Shown: positions 1 through 12,268, numbered from the stretch's first letter. The stretch is DNA of 64,000 nucleotides from Phaeotremella fagi (GCA_001599715.1 BCHU01000006.1:602765-666764); one strand, 5' to 3'. Notes: generated from the letters alone by a model not told the origin. Numbers and translations are program-made.

Positions 1-27
1 CTCTGCATCGTTATCACCTTACATCGA

Positions 28-274
28 GCTATCTTGATCAACCTTCTCTTAACTGTGTAGTCAATCACCCTTAAGAGATTCAACCTCGACGTCAATTTAG
101 TATTCAACCTCGAACTCAATCCTCGAACTCAACCTCGACATCAACCTCGACATCAACCTCGACATCAACCTCGACATCAACCTCGAATAAACAACCTCGA
201 GTTATCACCTCGAAGTTAACCTCGAACGTCAACCTCGCAGTCGGATTTGGGCAACTCTTGTTGATCAAGATAGC
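28..274. repeat. 15-bp perfect inverted repeat bracketing the minisatellite
   Basis: GCTATCTTGATCAAC at 28-42 is repeated in reverse complement at 260-274, enclosing the 12-bp array. A direct repeat of GTTATCACCT also occurs near 10-19 and 202-211. The arrangement could be a small hairpin-forming or inserted element. No coding sequence or target-site duplication was identified. Confidence 0.7.
80..238. repeat. 12-bp minisatellite (CAACCTCGACAT)n
   Basis: Four perfect tandem copies of CAACCTCGACAT occupy 130-177. Degenerate copies of the CAACCTCGA core extend on both sides to about 80 and 238. The array lies just past the last readable exon of the family A gene on the minus strand, where its missing C-terminal exons would be expected. 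Confidence 0.9.
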
Positions 275-301
275 CGTCTGACAAATATGAGGGTTATAGA
301 G

Positions 302-1790
302 CTAAGTCGATGAGGTTATTAGTAGACTAGGAGGAGAGACTGTTGTACCTACCACTTTATCGCAGTCCCACAATTCGCCACTCTCTCTTTTCCTTTTGTT
401 AGAGCTGAGAGTCCTTGGATAGTTTACGCCACCACCAAAACCATTGAATCTGTCCAGTGTCTGAGATAACGGATATCTTAAACTTGTGGTAACGATGGGT
501 GATAGGAACGCTGGTCGAGGTTCGTGAGGTGGAGACGGTGAACGATACAAGCTGGACTTTGCAGCAGCATCAGATGTGAGTCTATAATTCAATTCGATTC
601 GTCTTCCAGAGATTGCATTTTCAGTTGGAACGGCACCTGATTCCTTTGAGGATGATGTGGCGCTAGGCTGAACGAAAGATTGTTGAGGTTGTGTTGATGA
701 AATCGGTAGTTGAGAGTAAGCCTTCTCAATACCTTTGTATTCGGGAGGCGGTGGAATTCTGAATCTGTCCGACGATATACTGTTTGACGATGCAGCTTCA
801 AAGAGAGGAGTTTTTGTCGAACCTATCTCGGGATTATCAGTGTCTATCGGTGATTCGGTCAAAGGTAATTTTGTCCCTAAAAGTTGTTCCGGATTTGTAT
901 TTGTATTGAGGGAGGTCGATGAGGTGGGAGTAATCAACTCCTCTAAGATTTCCTCGTCAGGAGAGTGTAATCTGGAAGACGGTTCACGATACGGAGTTGC
1001 TGGTGGTGTTGGTGAGGGGTGGAAGGAGGTGTTATCATCTTCATCTTCGGTGAAAAGACCATCATGAGCTTCAGACTCTGAATCACTGGTTGAGATATTT
1101 CGAAATTTCCTTCTCTTGCTTGTCCTTTGACCACTTGATCTTGCTTTAAGTTGTTTCGTAATTTCAATCCCTTCACCAAGCAATTCTTTTAGCATGAAGA
1201 AATACGGGTATTTTTCTTGAAATATATCTCCTATAAAGTAGATTTACAGTGCATTAATTACCGAAATCTGTGCCAATTTCTTAACTTACTGTGTGCCTTG
1301 ATTTCGATATCCTCGAACGATTTGTATTCTGGTTGTACCCATCTGCGGAAAACCCAATCCTTAGATCTAAGCTGTTCTTTGAGTCTACAGAACAATCATA
1401 TGAGTACACTGTCTAATAAAAGGCGATCCACTTGCCTTTTAATCTTTCTGGTCAAAGGATCCTTGTCTGAAGGTATCCAAGCCATGGTTGCAACCCATGA
1501 TCCGTCTTTCCGTTCAATCTTTCCACAATCGATCATATACTGAATCCATCCCCCGTCCTTCGCTATCTCTAAGCAAGCTGAGCGTCGAATGTCGTGGTGA
1601 CGGTCTTCAAGCTTTAAATTCTCTGGGGCAGTGTTAGGGAAATAGCTAAGATGATATTGAGGATTTGATTTGATGAGTTTTAAAGCATCAAAGAAGAGTT
1701 GCGGTGACCACCTGGTTTTAAGAGATTTTAGTCAGTTCGATTAAATCTATCAGAACCATTTATCGAAGATCAATGTGATAACTTAGCAGG
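302..1790 (-). CDS. Family A paralog 1 (unknown; SANT/MADF-like N-terminal block)
   Basis: I do not recognise the function. Readable exons on the minus strand are about 1718-1436, 1384-1290 and 1230-302. The first carries a Trp-led helical block: W-S-P at its start, LIKSNPQY, then a late WIQ and DPLTRKIK. This block is shared with the paralogs starting at 5885, 9893, 12268 and 44930. The third exon starts with the family motif KYPYFFMLKELL and continues into a Ser/Thr/Pro-rich, probably disordered region with a basic RTSKRRKFR stretch. Intron positions and phases match the paralogs, but the first intron uses a GC donor (AG|GCAAGT at 1435). The first coding exon and start codon were not found with confidence. 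The C-terminal exons seen in the paralogs are absent before the minisatellite, so the gene is either truncated or ends left of the window. A nuclear role is only an inference from the basic and low-complexity composition. Confidence 0.6.
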
Positions 1791-1977
1791 ATATGATGGG
1801 TGGCAAGTCCAATCTGCAGAGTATGTTAAGAGAATCGATCCTTTCAAGCGTTTCGGTCCTTCAATGATGGAATCGAAGGCGCATCTTCTTCTCCACCAAT
1901 GAGTTATGTGATTTTAGAAACACTTGTCCACTGGATTATATCTCTTTACAATAAACAACCAAGTACACATATTCTAC

Positions 1978-2709
1978 ATGTCTGAGGAAGAGTTCATTCA
2001 AGAATCAAATGATGAAACTGAGATTGCAGCCGCTTCTTCAGGTAAGCTTTACTTTAATGACAACACGAAAATGACCTTCACTCACAACAAACAATGAGTT
2101 GCTGAAGGTCCTTTCGATATTCTGAATTTCTTAAACGAAAAACTCACCGAGCGAGACTTCAGACAATTCAAGACCGGTCGATATTCAACAATCTATCTCC
2201 AAGCTGTTCTCGATGACACTGTTTCTCGCTATCTCTCTGGAGATCCCAAAACACTGCTCGATTTTGCTAGTACTCTTGCTCATTCGAAAGTCCCCAGACA
2301 GATTGAGAATCCCTTTCGTCATGTAGCCGGTAAAACGAGAACTTGGGCAAAAGTAGATCGTTTTGTTAAATCCGTCATCTCCAAAAACACTTCTCAGTAC
2401 GTACCGCACATACAGTTCGTAATCACTACTATCTTCTAACGAGCTCGTAGTGCTTTATATCTTTATAGCATTCTAGCTGTCGACAAGGAGCTAGCAACGA
2501 AGACGTTAAGTCATCAGGCATCAAAGGAGGAGGAGGAGACAATGGATGGAAACGGGGAATCTTCCAAACACATAAAACCTTTCATCGTTGATAACGAACT
2601 CCTGCTCAGTATTGTGCAATTCTTCTCGACAGCTAAAGAAACCGACGCCGTTGAACTTAGACGAAGCTGGGATGAAATCATGCAGAAGTATAACATGAGA
2701 TGCGAGTGA
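1978..2709 (+). CDS. hypothetical protein, three exons
   Basis: Exons 1978-2041, 2108-2396 and 2469-2709 join in frame (GTAAGC and GTACGT donors). They give a protein of roughly 197 residues, beginning MSEEEFIQES and ending YNMRCE. It is acidic at the N-terminus and in the middle (run of Glu near residue 125). The rest is helical-looking, with no signal peptide, membrane segment or motif I can assign. Its start lies close to the 5' end of the minus-strand family A gene, so the two probably share a promoter region. The third exon contains SILQFFSTAKETD and WDEIMQKYN, which could be a small helical domain. Function unknown. Confidence 0.6.
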
Positions 2710-3058
2710 GTTCCACGTTTATAATCTGAGATCCGCATTCAGAATGTAAAACTGATTGATATCCAAGGTCAGGTTTCGATTCAGGAACAATAGTTGAGAA
2801 TTAAGAAGAATGATGTCAAGGTTTTCCGGCGGTAGTATTCGTTTTTGTTTGATGTCCTTTGTGAATATATTGTAGCAGTTACGGTTCAGCATCTAGTTGA
2901 AGAAATAGTCATTCATAGGTGTTCCCTGAAAATGCCTTCAAAATCTTTTCTAATTGATGAATCGTCCATCACTTCCAAGGAATTTCTGGTAGGTAAAAAC
3001 CTGAGAATGAATGTAGATAAGAATCTGCATCCCACCTAAAGCAAAACGTTTTCTTCCT

Positions 3059-3573
3059 CTAACTAACCAAAGACCACAAGAAAGAATCCGCAACAGTACT
3101 ATCTGGTGTATCAAGATCTGCGAGAGCATGAACAGCTGTAAAAGCAACACAGCGATAAGTGTCTGTCCCATCGTTGAGATATTGTAAATTGAAAGATCGA
3201 TCTTGACCATTACTAGCTGCGTTACCACAAGCAGAAACAGCTGCCGTGAAAGAGTATTCTCCTGCGTTGTAAGTGGTAGTGAATGCAGGTGTGTCTGTAG
3301 GCAGGTTCAATTGGGCGCACGATGGGCAGTAAATTGTACCGTCGACTTACCACTCCCTATCTTATTTCCATCATTCTCACCAAGATAATGATATCCTTGG
3401 AAACCACCTTTCTGAGCGCCCGAAGGAGATGTTCTCTTCATTCGTGGTTTAGAGGCACGATTCATGATCTCAGCCCTAGTAGCTTGTTTGAGTGTACTAG
3501 TCGTTGGAAGTGAGAGTACGAGGACACCCTCGGTGAGAAGAAGAAAGAGAAAAAACAGTATTGTAACAATCAT
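3059..3573 (-). CDS. small secreted protein, two exons
   Basis: Exons 3573-3351 and 3294-3059 are joined by a GTAAGT...CTACAG intron in phase 1, giving about 152 residues. The first 21 residues (MIVTILFFLFLLLTEGVLVLS) are a hydrophobic signal peptide. A basic segment (KPRMKRT) may be a processing site. The mature part is Gly/Thr-rich with two cysteines (SACGN and YRCVAF) that could form one disulphide. I know no family for it. It is oriented like its family A neighbours but is not related to them. A secreted role is likely; the function is unknown. Confidence 0.7.
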
Positions 3574-4203
3574 TCTGCTTTTCGGTGGAAGTTTATGAAA
3601 GTCGGTTATGGGGATTCTTTCGAAATAACAAGACAGTCACTCTTGTTTACATCTTAATATCCAGGAGGAGGCAAGGTTGGAAGGGACTTTGGCGTTAGGA
3701 TCAGTTGAGTTAACTTAACTCAAGTACAGGAATAGAACATATTGGAACCGAAAAAAAACTCAGTGGCTGCCACGTTCAGACCATCCGATGAACAGCGGAA
3801 ACTTTGTTACCAGAGATTTTGGGGTCGGTTTATTTCATGCATGAATACTGTGTTTCCGAACAGAGTCATGAAATCAGACTATGTAGAACATACTAGACCA
3901 ACATGTAGCAATATTCCATTCCCTCTCAGCAAGAGCAATCAAGTCTTGTTCCCTCCATTTCTCATCACCATGACTCTATAAATCTGATCAATTCTCCTTA
4001 TGATATCAATCGGATCGAGGAAATGGATTTTCTGTTTATTATGAGATAAATCAATGTTTTCTCTAGACGGTGAGGGAACGGAGTATAGTATATATCTATT
4101 CGATTTGCAATCGAGAAACTCTTCAGCATTCTCATATGTCGAACTATATTTCCAGAGTCAGAGTTCTCTGTGACGGAGTCCCAGATTCGTACACTCAATC
4201 AAC
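3574..4203. other. intergenic, about 630 bp
   Basis: This stretch lies between the start of the secreted-protein gene and the 3' end of the next family A gene. It holds several short open frames with no splice logic, paralog support or signal peptide. I see no gene and no conserved repeat here. Confidence 0.5.
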
Positions 4204-5885
4204 TCACCCTCCTCCTCGTTCGACAAGTGTTTTCAAAATCAGTCTGGTCTCCTTATTCGGCATGTTTGAAATGAAAACCCGCATCATACTCAGGTCTGGC
4301 TGTAGGCTTCATTTGAAGCTTGTTAGGAAAATGTAACCGTTAAAAGGAAAGCCTGGACTTACCTTTTCTGAATGGATCCTCCGTAGAATTTGAATAAAGC
4401 TTTAGTCTGTAAAACTTCGCACAAGAGATTGCAAGCTGATCCTGACATTTCTATCCCCGCTTCCTCAACAAAAGATTCTAAATTTTTCATGTAATCGTTA
4501 AATTGATGTTTTTGGGGGTCGTACTGGGTTGTGATTGATGAGTTGATGCGTAAGAGGAGATAGATCAACTCACATTCTCGATATCGATATCAAACTCTTT
4601 TATCTTCTCTTGCTGATTTTCTGGTTCGCTGCTATCGTGTATTGCCATGGGAGGATGTACCATCGCTGCTTTCTTATTTAAATCGATGGATCCTAATTGT
4701 GATGCTGAAGCTGTATCGTTCATATCGTTAGCCATTTCCTTTTGTGACTCAGAAAATGGTATTCGAGAAGTTGAGTTTGTTTTCGACGACGATGGAAGAT
4801 CGTTAGCGGTTTCCTTTCGTGATTCAGAACGTGGTTTTTGAGAAGTCGAGTTCATTTTTGATGAGGAAGGAATATTGGGAGACCAAGTATCAACTCTATT
4901 GATAGTCGTTGACGTTGGTATTGATGGTATGACAGGATTGTGATTATCCGTTGAATTCGCTTTCATCCCCTTGAACAAAGTATTTTCATATTCAGACTTG
5001 ATGGTTGATTCCGAGAAAGGCTTCAAAAGTTCACCAACACCCTCAGCACCAAGATTCGTATCCGAAGTATCTTTAGGGATGCCCAAAGCTTCCAACATGT
5101 TATCAGCAGGATCATAGCCATCAAGAGACTCCAGATCACTGTCATATCCATAATCGACCGACGAGCCAGAACTACTTGGTGCTGGACTCAACTGAGTTGA
5201 AACTGTTCTCGAACCTGATGGTCGTTGATGTGCCGTGGAAGAAGATACTGCAGGGGAGGACGATTCGTTCATGAGTTCTCGTAGAAGGAAATAGTAGGGG
5301 TATTGGTTTTCGACAATGGCTAAGAATCTGTCAATCCAATTTCCTTAGTTCAGATTGTGGATATGAATCAACATACTTCGCGTGCTGATAGGAACGTCTT
5401 CCAAAGACTTAAATCGATTAAGACCTTCTTTATCATACACCCCATCCCGAAAGTCCTTCTTCAACCTATAAATATTATTCAGTCGCTATCTCCGAGAGCA
5501 CTTGAAGGCATAATCACCTACAGATAAATCTGTCGTCTAACTGGATTAGCAATCCCATCTCTAGTTTTCATTCCATCAACTTTAACCTTCCGAAGGAATC
5601 TCCCAGTCTCCCTATCAATCTTGCCATTCTCCATAGCATGAGATAACCATTCGGGATTATGAACACGAGAAAATTCAACACAAGCTTCATTAGCGACTTC
5701 TCTGATGATGCTGTTATCTGGTAGCACAAAGAAAGCTTCTTTGTACGTTGGGTTGGATTGGATGAGTTCAAGAAGTTTCAAACTCTTTTGGGGGTCCCAT
5801 CTATAGAAGCTGGTTCTTGTTAATCTGATGATTTCTGATGTTAATGATTGGGAGCTTACGGAACTGGATGACTACGGGGAGCCAT
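4204..5885 (-). CDS. Family A paralog 2 (unknown; SANT/MADF-like block)
   Basis: The start at 5885-5883 opens a nine-residue first exon (MAPRSHPVP). The next exon begins WDPQKSLKLLELIQ and carries the family's Trp-led N-terminal block. Further exons encode KKDFRDGVYDKEG, then ENQYPYYFLLRELMNESS, a Ser/Thr/Pro-rich acidic linker (residues about 140-390) with two imperfect repeats of SSSKMNSTSQKPRSESRKE type, and YDPQKHQFNDYM (exon near 4535-4372). The last exon (about 4285-4204) ends in GGG. Using the acceptor ACCTGAG for this exon gives VFISNMPNKETRLILKTL. This aligns with LFVEELSDEKLSKMLRTL at the end of the paralog near 43.1 kb, which is why I preferred it over the nearer CCTACAG. Total about 470 residues. 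Probably a nuclear or scaffold protein, by inference only. Confidence 0.7.
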
Positions 5886-6189
5886 TAGGATGTGATCATT
5901 GAAGAAAGTGAAACGAAGAGAACTTGAAGCACAGTACATCTTTACTCGCTGATCGTCGTTGCTCGTTGCTCGGTGGCGTTTGTCCATTAGGTAATTAATT
6001 AAAAAAGCTTTTTGTTTTCCCAACAGGCTAGGGTGCAATCATTTCACTACATAATCTACGATTACAACTATACCCAACTAGTTTACCATATCGCTACATA
6101 ACTTCAAAGTAACCTAAAACCCAAAATCAAAGATTGTAGTAACCATCGTCGGCTTAAATGCAAATCTAAACCATTCCTTTTTATGCCGG

Positions 6190-9100
6190 TTAGATCTCTT
6201 CCAAATGTTGTTTCCCCATACTTCTATAAGCCTGATCCACCAGTAAAGCGAATTGATAACATGTGACTGTCATAGTTGCTGAATCGCTCTTTTTTGGACT
6301 CTTATTAGATTGATTAGGGGTGAGTCGACGAATGTAATATCGCTTGCTAGTTTTCGAATCAGGGGATGAAGATGAGGTTTCCTCTGTGAAGTTGAATGTC
6401 CTGTGGCATCTCAGTAAACAGCTCATTTTAGGGTTACTCATTCTAGGGTAGCAGGACATGCTTATGACTTACCCGAAATTCATAACAACAACCTCCTTGA
6501 TCAACTCGAGCCTGCGTAGGAAGCCCGGGTCCTTACTAGGGGCAGCAGTAACATTCCAATCTGTCAAATCCAGTCTCCATCTAAAGCCCATGTCATGGTT
6601 AGCTCATAAAAAAGCTGTATGCACGACATTCATAAACTCACTCCAAAGGAGTTCCATTAGGCCGATATCGAAAACATTTCAAAATGTGTTCCATTTGAAT
6701 ATTCTCAAAACTCGAGCTATACGAAGATACACCACCACGAGGAGTGAGAGAGTCGTATCCGTTGTTAATTCTTTTTACCTTGCTAAGATAGTCGTTTCTG
6801 TCGTGTATGTCAGGATTGTAGTCTTTCTGTACATGATCCATGTCAGTACTGTTTTGAGTTATGCCGGGCACCGGAACTGTAATTTACTCACCGGTGAGTC
6901 ATTACGGCAGTACTTCAAAGGACCACCAAACAGATTTTTCATTAGGGAACCAGGACTAGATAAATCGATAGGTGAATCTGTTGTTTTCTGCGATGAGGTC
7001 GACGCGACATTGATCGCCTCTGGTCCACTTTCAATCGACTGTTCTTCGCCTATTTGAGAAGTATCTATGAGTGAGGGCGTAGGTTCCAAAATCGGAGGAG
7101 AAATCGGAGTAGCAGGCACTGAGAGAGCAGCAACACCAACCGAACTTTTCACCTTTGGTGCAGATTTAACCAAAACTTTGGCATTCGATGAATTAACCAC
7201 GCGAGAGGTGGTCATAGACTTGGTGGGAAGTGTCTTTTTTGCTGTATTAACCGACTTTGGTGGAAGACACATAAATTCTTCACGTTCTTTGGAAGGATTG
7301 ACAGGCCTGTTTTTAACTTTAATGGGTGGTGTCGAGGTGTTGGTAGAATGATTAAGATCATGTACCGGAGCCTTTGCAATGCCACCTCCGAGCAAATTGA
7401 TAGAATCATCAGATGCCAAGTCATTTTCCCCTTGCGACATCTCCGGCAAACTCCCTTTAGGTTCTGCAGCAACCACTCCACCTGGAGTTTCGACTTCTTG
7501 TTTTTGCGAGTTTGATGACAAGGAAGCTTCACTGATCGCCCTCGAAGAAGTCATCGCTGGCACCGCCTCCTCAACCGCATTGACTGTTGGGAGAGTTGAT
7601 ACTTCACCCAACGGTGATTTTGGAGCAGGTGAAATCGAAAAAGTTGAGATATCATTCTGCACCGCACCAGTCTTTTCTTCTAGTACCTCTCCATTTCGTT
7701 GATCAACAACAGAAGTTGGATGACTCAATTTCCTTCTCTTCCCATTTGCTAGTATCTCTTCCCTGGATATCTTGACATATTCCGGAATTTTATCAATAGA
7801 CAAAGAACGTTTATTAGGGATAACGGTAATCGATGGCGTCGGGTCTTCAAAAAGTCCAGGATGGGACGTTGGTGTTGGAAGCACAGTGGGATCGGTGGCT
7901 GTAGTCGACCTGTTCTGAAGGCCTGAGATAGGTTCTAATGGTATTGTCGATGACTTTGATGAAGGAGAAGGATTGGATACCGCAAGAGGTAAATTCTGAG
8001 AGCTGTTGTTGGACACTTGCAAAATCTTACCTGGGGAGGTAGCGTTCGCAGTCAAGGTAGGTTGACTTGTCGTTTGAGAAGTTGATGGTGATGAGACAAC
8101 TGCATTGGACGCAGGAATCAAGCTGGTTGGTGGTTCAATAACCGCTTTGGAGATTGGATTTGAAGGACCGGGATCAGAAACTGGGACCGAGGTAGAGATC
8201 GTTGGAGATTTCGAATTGGATGGGCCACCAAGTTTGTAAGGTGGAATTGATGACTTCGGGGCTCGGTTGATTCTTGATTCAGAGATAGGTCTGGACGCCG
8301 GTGTTGTTTTAACTGACCGAGAGGTTGGCCATACTTTATACATCGGTTCGAAAGCTGCTTTGGATGGAAGACAGGAAGGAGAAGGAGCTGAAGTCGGTAC
8401 AATCTGAGAAGTTGTGGTTGAACTCGAAATTGAGGGTGCGGAAGGAGTATTTCCCGGCTGATTACGTTGATTTCGTGGAACGTAGCTTTTGCTATATTGT
8501 CTGGCTGGCACCGGCCGTGTCGACGATACCTCAGCACGATTGAGAGGATCGGTACCTCTGACTTCACTTTCCTTCATACCCGCTGGTAAAACCGAATTTC
8601 CGTCTGTCGGAAGTGATCCTTTTCCAAGATTACTTCCACTGCCATTCATTCTTCTCTCAGACCTCTGTGGAACCGCATGTACTTCGGCCGGGTGGGCCAT
8701 TTGAGGCAGTGACTGGACTTGATTTTGTCTGACTAATTCCAAGTCAACCCGTTCTCTGTTTACCTCAGAACGAGCGACCTGCTTGAGAGTTGACGGCTGA
8801 ACCTCGTCTGGTGTCACCAGGCCCATCCCAGTCCGCTGTCTATCGGGCGATCTGGAACGAGTACCGAGCTTTGGAGATGCATGAGTGAAACGAGGAGGAG
8901 GGGGAGGGATCACCGTTGACGGACTGTTAGAGAAGGAACGAACACGTTTTCCTAGGTTCTCAGAAAATTGATTGTGTGGCACCATCGTGCCGTTTGAGAC
9001 CCCATTCGACCGCTGAACTCTCGGATCCTGACTAGCACTGTAATGAGGAGCTTCCTGATCAGAGAGCTCAGAAACAACCAAAGGAGCCACCGTCGAAGAG

Positions 9101-9893
9101 GCAGAGATTTCTGGAGTCCGTTGTATGGATGTCGGAAGCGAAGGGCCAGGGAGGGCGAGAGGGGGTATGATTCTGGAAGTAGGGATTTCTGGTGACCGAA
9201 CCGGTGAAGACGTTCTGGACTTTGGTGTAATGTTGCCTATCGATCCATCGTTGGGGTTAACAGCATCAGGTTGAGGTTTGGTCTGCGATGTTGTATTCCG
9301 TCCGAAACCGTGATAAAGAGCCATAATGTACCGAAGATCGAAATAGAAAGGAATCTTTTCCCCGATCTCCTCTAAAATACCATCAGTTGTGCCACTGATC
9401 ATAAGATTTTTCTCAAGAGAGAACTCACTCCATTTCGGTCCAGGGACGTCACCGTAATTTTCCCAACAAGGGTCCATACCCATGACCAATAAATAATGTC
9501 CACTAAGAAATCTCTCTTTCAATCTAAATCAAGTTTTCATGTCTCAGATGATATTCCAATGGCCAAATCATGATTCAAGTGAGCTCCTACTCACTTTTCG
9601 ATTCTCGACAGAACTGGATTATCGAAATTCTCATCCCATTTCTCTGTTGCTTTCCATTTAACAAAATGTACCCCTACGTTGACGCAATAACCCTCTTTCT
9701 CAGCTTCATGCATCCATGGTGAATCTACCAAGATTCTCAGACATAAATCACGACATATCTTCCATTTATCTTTTTGATCCTGAGCTGAGGGGGAGCGATG
9801 GAATAACACTCGATGATAGTATTCGTTATTCCTGATTGCTGTTAGTAGTTGTTGTACCTTTGCATTTTCCCAATAAGCTTGTTGTACTGGCAT
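6190..9893 (-). CDS. Family A paralog 3, large disordered linker (unknown)
   Basis: The start at 9893 gives MPVQQAYWENAKVQQLL, the family N-terminal block (exon 9893 to about 9592, phase 2 donor GTGAGT). The large exon 9523-6892 first encodes a conserved stretch ending KIPFYFDLRYIM. It continues with about 750 residues of Ser/Pro/Thr-rich low-complexity sequence containing short basic patches (NGKRRKLSHP). Three small exons follow. One encodes KDYNPDIHDRNDYLSKV, after a 65-nt intron ending GTACAG. The next encodes WRLDLTDWNVTAAPSKDPGF. The last contains TCYQFALLVDQAYR and ends EEI. The C-terminal order matches the paralog ending at 10273. Total about 1,150 residues, the largest member, mostly because the linker has expanded. 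Function unknown. Confidence 0.75.
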
Positions 9894-10272
9894 TGTTGAT
9901 TTTGACCATTTAAGGTCTGATTGAGTTGGATTGAATAGAAGATGATGGAAGAATAGAATTAGATAAACAGATAGAAGTTAGGGGTCTGCTTTTTATAGTG
10001 TAAACACACACTGCAACACTGACCGCCAATGTGGCGATCTGAGCTGAGCTTTTTGTTCATGAAACACTTGGGGCAACGTGGCGGAGGGAGGGCAGAGTGT
10101 TTACTTGTAAGATACTGTGCATATCAATTTGAAATCAGCTATAAAACCATTGAAACCCACGAAACAAAATGAAGAACTATAAAACTATCAACAGAGACTC
10201 GAATACCACCCAGACCCAGAAAACCAAAACGAAAAATATGAAACCGAATGATGATCTAAAGTCTATGTTCAA
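9894..10272. other. intergenic, about 380 bp, promoter side of family A paralog 3
   Basis: The region holds an AT-rich 5' flank of the minus-strand gene starting at 9893 and the 3' flank of the gene ending at 10273. No open frame with coding character was seen. A direct TATA-like TTTTATAGTG occurs near 9991-10000, about 100 bp upstream of the start on the minus strand. Confidence 0.4.
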
Positions 10273-12268
10273 TCACGACAACCTAATCCTCTTCTCTGTA
10301 CGACCAGGAACAGCAGGGGACGAAATGAATTCCCTATAATAGTTGTCTAGATATTCAACGAACTGGAAAAACGTCAATTGTTTGATCCCTTCTTCATTGT
10401 CTTTCGACGAACGATGATCCAAACTAAGATGGAATTTGACGATATCGTTTGAAGAGGTGTTTGGGGAGACTGTAAGGTGAAGTAGGGAATCACATATTTC
10501 CCTGTATTTGTAAGTTGTTAGATGATTCTCTTATGAAAATAGATTCAACAAACCCATGATAGATCTTTAGCACATCCTTGATATGAAAAATCTGTTCAGT
10601 CAATCTCGGATCATTGATAGGGGACATGTAAGTCATCCAATGACTAAGATCCAACTGATATCTACAGTGTAGTCATCAGCAACATGTCATCTACAGTTAG
10701 ATCTGACTAACCTCAAATTACCAGGTTCCTTATAAAAACGTAAAACCCTCGAAACATACAACCTCTCCCAAATCCTTTTCTTGTTAAACTCCGAAGTACA
10801 CGACATTAAGTTCTCATCGTTTCTACCTAACTTGACTGTGGGTAAATAGTCGTTCAAAGAAATGTGATGTGGGTTATATAGATTTCGACAGATCTGGAAG
10901 TATATCAGGCAAGTCATAACATCACTGGAGTGAGTTGGAAAAAAAGCTTACATCTTGAAAATCAATCTCTTTGACTTTAGAAAGTGGTTTTTCTTTTTTC
11001 ACTAATCTTGAAAATGGTTTGATGATGATACAATCTTGAGAGGTTTCATCGGTGATAGATTCAACCGCAGGTTGCGACTTGAATGAAGGTTGTTGATTGA
11101 TGACGGGAAGAACTTTGGAATGACGACCCCAAGTCCTTCTCCCAGAAAATGGATTTGGAAAATTAGGAATAGCCGGAGGATCAGTGACAGGTTCCATCGA
11201 GACATCTCGAATTTCATCAACAATATCATCGTTACCACACTCAGGTGACGATTCAGGAGAAACTATTCCATTCGATCTAAACGATTGACATCTGAAGACG
11301 ATTTCCCCCTCGTTCCGGAAGGGTGAAGGAGAACTTTGGGATAGCTGGATTGAAGGCGGTTTATCGAAAAACATTCGCTGAATAGAAGACGTTGGAGGAG
11401 GTGACAAAGGTTGCAAAGAATTTTCATTATCTGAATCAGTTCCATAAAACGATAAATCCTGCGGTCCATGCGGAGTAGGAGTTAACGGAGTCGGAGGAAC
11501 ACCTGACAGTTGACTTGATCGATCTTCTCGATAAGCATCTAAATTGATCTTTGGTGGGATAGCTTTTCTTTTTTGAACAACCGATTCGAAAGAAGGTGGA
11601 CTGGGTAATTTGAAATGTCGTTCTATGGGGGTAAGTGGAAGAAGGTTGAATAAGGATTTATGGTTTTTGAACATCAATTCACGAAGGTGAAAATAATATG
11701 GGCAATCATCCATAATGAGGGCTATAGTAAATGGTCGTAACAATTAGCTTGAGACGAAAGAAGGTAGATATCAAACCTACTCCAAAAACGTTCTGGCGCG
11801 TCAAAGATATCATTCCAAGAAATATCGTAACGTAATTTATCGAAAGAATATCCAGATTTAAACTGTTCTTTAAGTCTAAAGATCGGGATCAACTGTTGTT
11901 AGCAAGAGTACAACAAAGACAGAGAGACAGACCACCTACTCTTCCAAACGTTCAGTAACAGGATTCACTGTCAAAGGATGCCAAAGAGAAGTAGCAACCC
12001 AATGAAAACTCTCATAAGCACCATCAAATTCTTGATAACACAACCCAAATTTACTAGCTTGAATCATCCAGTCGTCATGTTGTAAGAGCTGACAACATAG
12101 ATCTCTGGCGATTATCCATTTTGCAGCTGTAGTGTCTTGGTCGATAGTTATCGGAGTAGTCGGGTGGAGATCTTGTTCACTGAAAAATAAATCTGTGTAT
12201 TTATTTGATTTTATTAGTTTGAGTAGGTCGAGGGTTTTATTATTTGTCCAGATGTGTTTGGATGACAT
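10273..12268 (-). CDS. Family A paralog 4 (unknown; SANT/MADF-like block)
   Basis: The start at 12268 gives MSSKHIWTNNKTLDLLKLIK and the complete N-terminal family block, ending NPVTERLEE at a phase 2 donor. The second exon encodes LKEQFKSGYSFDKLRYD. The third begins at the ACTATAG acceptor and carries DDCPYYFHLRELMF, followed by a Ser/Pro-rich linker with Asp/Glu clusters. Later exons encode NPHHISLNDYLPTVKL, QLDLSHWMTYMSPINDP and a last exon with TFFQFVEYLDNYYREF, ending RKRIRLS-like basic residues (TEKRIRLS). Total about 590 residues. All three C-terminal blocks align with those of the gene at 6190-9893, so these two form a sub-type. Function unknown; I see no enzyme motif. Confidence 0.75.

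Noticed and set aside
4305..4335. Nearest acceptor (CCTACAG) for the last exon of family A paralog 2
   Set aside because: It gives a stop after three codons. The later ACCTGAG acceptor gives a C-terminus that aligns with paralog 5.
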